Source: Actinomycetota bacterium
GTDB taxonomy: Bacteria; Actinomycetota; UBA4738; HRBIN12
NCBI GenBank assembly: GCA_040881665.1
Contig: JBBECT010000004.1
Location: forward strand, 444,303-508,302
Length of the DNA stretch: 64,000 bases
Direction of reading: 5' to 3'
Shown in pieces: positions 62,594 to 64,000 of this stretch. Positions within the stretch are counted from its first letter, which is position 1. Every line of letters begins with the position of its first letter. Made by a program: the position numbers and the translations under genes. Under the pieces are notes generated by a model that did not search any database, was not told the DNA's origin, and saw only the letters and a list, made by a program, of their open reading frames with translations.

Positions 62594-63402
62594 CGGGCCG
62601 CCTCGAGAGCGAGCTCGCCTTCGCGGGAGCGCTCGCCGATCTCGCCGCGTCGATCTCGCTGCCCCGTGCCGGGAGCGATCTCGATGTCCGCAACAAGGCC
62701 GACGCGACGCCGGTCAGCGAGGTCGACATCGAGGTCGAGCGCGCACTGCGCCGGGCGGTGGCCGAGCGATACCCCGACGACGGGTTCGTCGGTGAGGAGG
62801 ATGGCCTCGGGCCGGGAGGGCCCCGCGTCTGGACCGTCGATCCGATCGACGGGACCCGCAACTTCCTCGACGGGCTTCCGATGTGGGCCACGCTGATCGC
62901 GCTCGTGATCGACGGACACCCGGTGCTCGGGCTCGTCGATGCGCCCGCCCTCAGCGAGCGCTACGCGGCGGTCGAGGGACGCGGCGCCACGCTCGACGGC
63001 GAGCCGATCCGGGCGTCGGATCGCGCGGCGCTCGGTGATGCGTTCGTGCTGCATTCCGGTGTCGAGGAGTGGCTCGGTGATGACCGCTGGTCCGGGTTCG
63101 CGCGGATCGCGTCGGCGAGTCGGCGAACCCGGGGGATCAGCGACGCGTGGGGCCACATGCTCGTGGCGCGCGGCTCTGCCGACGCCATGCTCGAGCACGA
63201 CCCGTGCGGCATATGGGACTGGGCGGCCGTCGCGGTCGTGCTCGGCGAGGCGGGTGGCCGGCTGACCACGCTCGACGGGTCGGCACTCCACGACGGGTGC
63301 GATCTCCTGAGCTCCAACGGGCGGCTGCACGCTGCGCTGCTCGGGGAGATCTCCGTCGGCGCGTCGGCCGAGGGCTCCGGCTCGCTGTCGCCGACGGCAT
63401 AG
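62590..63402 (+). CDS. Inositol monophosphatase-family enzyme
   Basis: The 270-residue protein from TTG 62590 has the metal-site motifs of this family: VGEEDGLG (glutamates), WTVDPIDGTRNFLDGLP (D-P-I-D-G-T) and GIWDWAAVAVVLGEAGG (W-D-x-A). Related enzymes cleave inositol phosphate, fructose 1,6-bisphosphate or histidinol phosphate (HisN). In this operon a phosphate ester brought in by the importer is the natural guess. It overlaps the permease stop by four bases. Confidence 0.92.
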   Translation: MTGRLESELAFAGALADLAASISLPRAGSDLDVRNKADATPVSEVDIEVERALRRAVAERYPDDGFVGEEDGLGPGGPRVWTVDPIDGTRNFLDGLPMWATLIALVIDGHPVLGLVDAPALSERYAAVEGRGATLDGEPIRASDRAALGDAFVLHSGVEEWLGDDRWSGFARIASASRRTRGISDAWGHMLVARGSADAMLEHDPCGIWDWAAVAVVLGEAGGRLTTLDGSALHDGCDLLSSNGRLHAALLGEISVGASAEGSGSLSPTA

Positions 63403-63443
63403 GCCGTGCGAGACTGGCAGACGCTGGGCGATCGGAGGTCGAC

Positions 63444-63842
63444 ATGCTGGGATGGGTCGGCAACATCGAGCGGGAGACGCTCGACAACGAGACCTTCCGC
63501 ACCGTGCTGCACACGGGCGAGCATGCCCAACTCACGGTCATGCGGATCCCACCGGGGGAGGACATCGGGTGGGAACAGCATCCCGACCGTGACCAGTTCC
63601 TCAGGATCGAGCAGGGCAGCGCGCGCGCGGAGTTCGGAACGAGCGGCGATTCCGTCGACGAGACCCATGACGTCACCGAGGACTGGGCCGTGGTTGTTCC
63701 CGCGGGCGTTTGGCACAACATCGTCAACACGGGAACCGCTGATCTGAAGCTGTACTCGCTGTACTCGCCGCCCGAACATCCCGCGGGAACGGTGCACCGG
63801 ACGAAGGCGGATGCGGAGGCAGCCGAGCGCGACCACGACTAG
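63444..63842 (+). CDS. Cupin-domain protein
   Basis: The 132-residue protein has the cupin motifs: GWEQHPDRDQFLRIEQGSARAE-like first motif (here EQHPDRDQFLRIEQG) and VVVPAGVWHNIVNTG as the second. The histidines could bind a metal. The short chain and lack of other domains suggest a small-ligand-binding or isomerase-like role. It follows the IMPase-like gene by 41 bases, with GGAGG as ribosome-binding site. Confidence 0.88.
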   Translation: MLGWVGNIERETLDNETFRTVLHTGEHAQLTVMRIPPGEDIGWEQHPDRDQFLRIEQGSARAEFGTSGDSVDETHDVTEDWAVVVPAGVWHNIVNTGTADLKLYSLYSPPEHPAGTVHRTKADAEAAERDHD

Positions 63843-63872
63843 GATGGCGCATCCGATCGAGAGGAGCGATCT

Positions 63873-64000
63873 GTGCTGATCCTGTACATCGTCGTGCTCG
63901 GGCTTGCCGCGGGGTGGCTCGCGAACCTGATCCTGGGCGGCGGCAGTCGTCCGTCGAGTTGGGGAGAGCTGCTGGCTGCAGGTCTGATCGGATCGTTCGT
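63873..64000 (+). CDS. GlsB/YeaQ/YmgE-type membrane protein (partial)
   Basis: The start is GTG 63873 with GAGAGGAGCG before it. The visible 42 residues include a membrane helix YIVVLGLAAGWLANLILGGG and a second one beginning at ELLAAGLIGSF, the pattern of the small transglycosylase-associated (GlsB/YeaQ) family. The window ends inside the gene, so the length is unknown. Confidence 0.7.
   Translation, partial: MLILYIVVLGLAAGWLANLILGGGSRPSSWGELLAAGLIGSF

Noticed and set aside
1-64000. CRISPR array or phage genes
   Set aside because: No regularly spaced 25-40 base repeats and no capsid, tail, terminase or integrase genes were seen.

Overview
The window is about 64 kb of GC-rich DNA with GTG, TTG and possibly CTG starts, short intergenic gaps and many 4-base gene overlaps. 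The gene content (coproporphyrin-type haem synthesis with ChdC/HemQ, DUF6325-SHOCT pair, TIGR02960-like sigma factor, GAP/Sap-type membrane protein) points to a member of the Actinomycetota, probably not a well-known genus. That assignment is an inference from gene content. Three genes (1539-4138, 11115-11949, 13340-13788) are each broken by a single-base frameshift, so either indel errors or real decay must be kept in mind.

Layout. 0-4 kb: a TetR regulator, a secreted protein and a frameshifted protein of six PAS domains. 4.3-10.0 kb: a complete five-gene peptide-type ABC importer, then tRNA-Ser(UGA) with an IS481-family insertion sequence placed exactly at its 3' end. 11-16 kb: small membrane proteins and a GAF histidine kinase with its response regulator. 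15.9-20.0 kb: hemE-cpfC-cgoX-chdC operon. 20-30 kb: a stretch of housekeeping and accessory enzymes (carboxymuconolactone decarboxylase-like, pterin dehydratase, UvrD-type helicase, acetyltransferases, amidohydrolase, MsrA, CDGSH protein, acyl-CoA ligase, Sap-type membrane protein). 30.2-38.45 kb: an island of visibly different, less GC-rich sequence. 38.5-47.8 kb: FAD oxidoreductase, secreted proteins, VOC protein, hemL, vapBC, hemB. 47.8-51.5 kb: tetR-hemD-hemC-hemA (minus strand). 51.6-56.8 kb: P1 peptidase, tRNA-Ser(GCU), DUF6325/SHOCT pair, MFS exporter, ECF sigma factor, STAS protein. 57-64 kb: an IclR-controlled operon of PHP phosphoesterase, a second peptide-type importer without ATPases, an inositol-monophosphatase-family enzyme, a cupin and the start of a GlsB-type membrane protein.

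Together the hem genes (hemA, hemL, hemB, hemC, hemD, hemE, cgoX, cpfC, chdC) cover every step from glutamyl-tRNA to haem b by the coproporphyrin route.

The most interesting object is the 8.25-kb island at 30200-38447. It is bounded by perfect 43-bp terminal inverted repeats and flanked by a 14-bp direct repeat (13/14 identical), yet no transposase is recognisable inside. Its cargo looks like a conflict/defence set: a 1209-residue TPR protein with a PIN-like nuclease domain, a stand-alone McrC-type PD-(D/E)XK nuclease domain, a cytosolic trypsin-like protease in a tight operon with a 71-residue protein and a two-helix membrane protein, and a second PD-(D/E)XK-type protein. I do not recognise this combination as a described system; its function is inferred only from domains and context.
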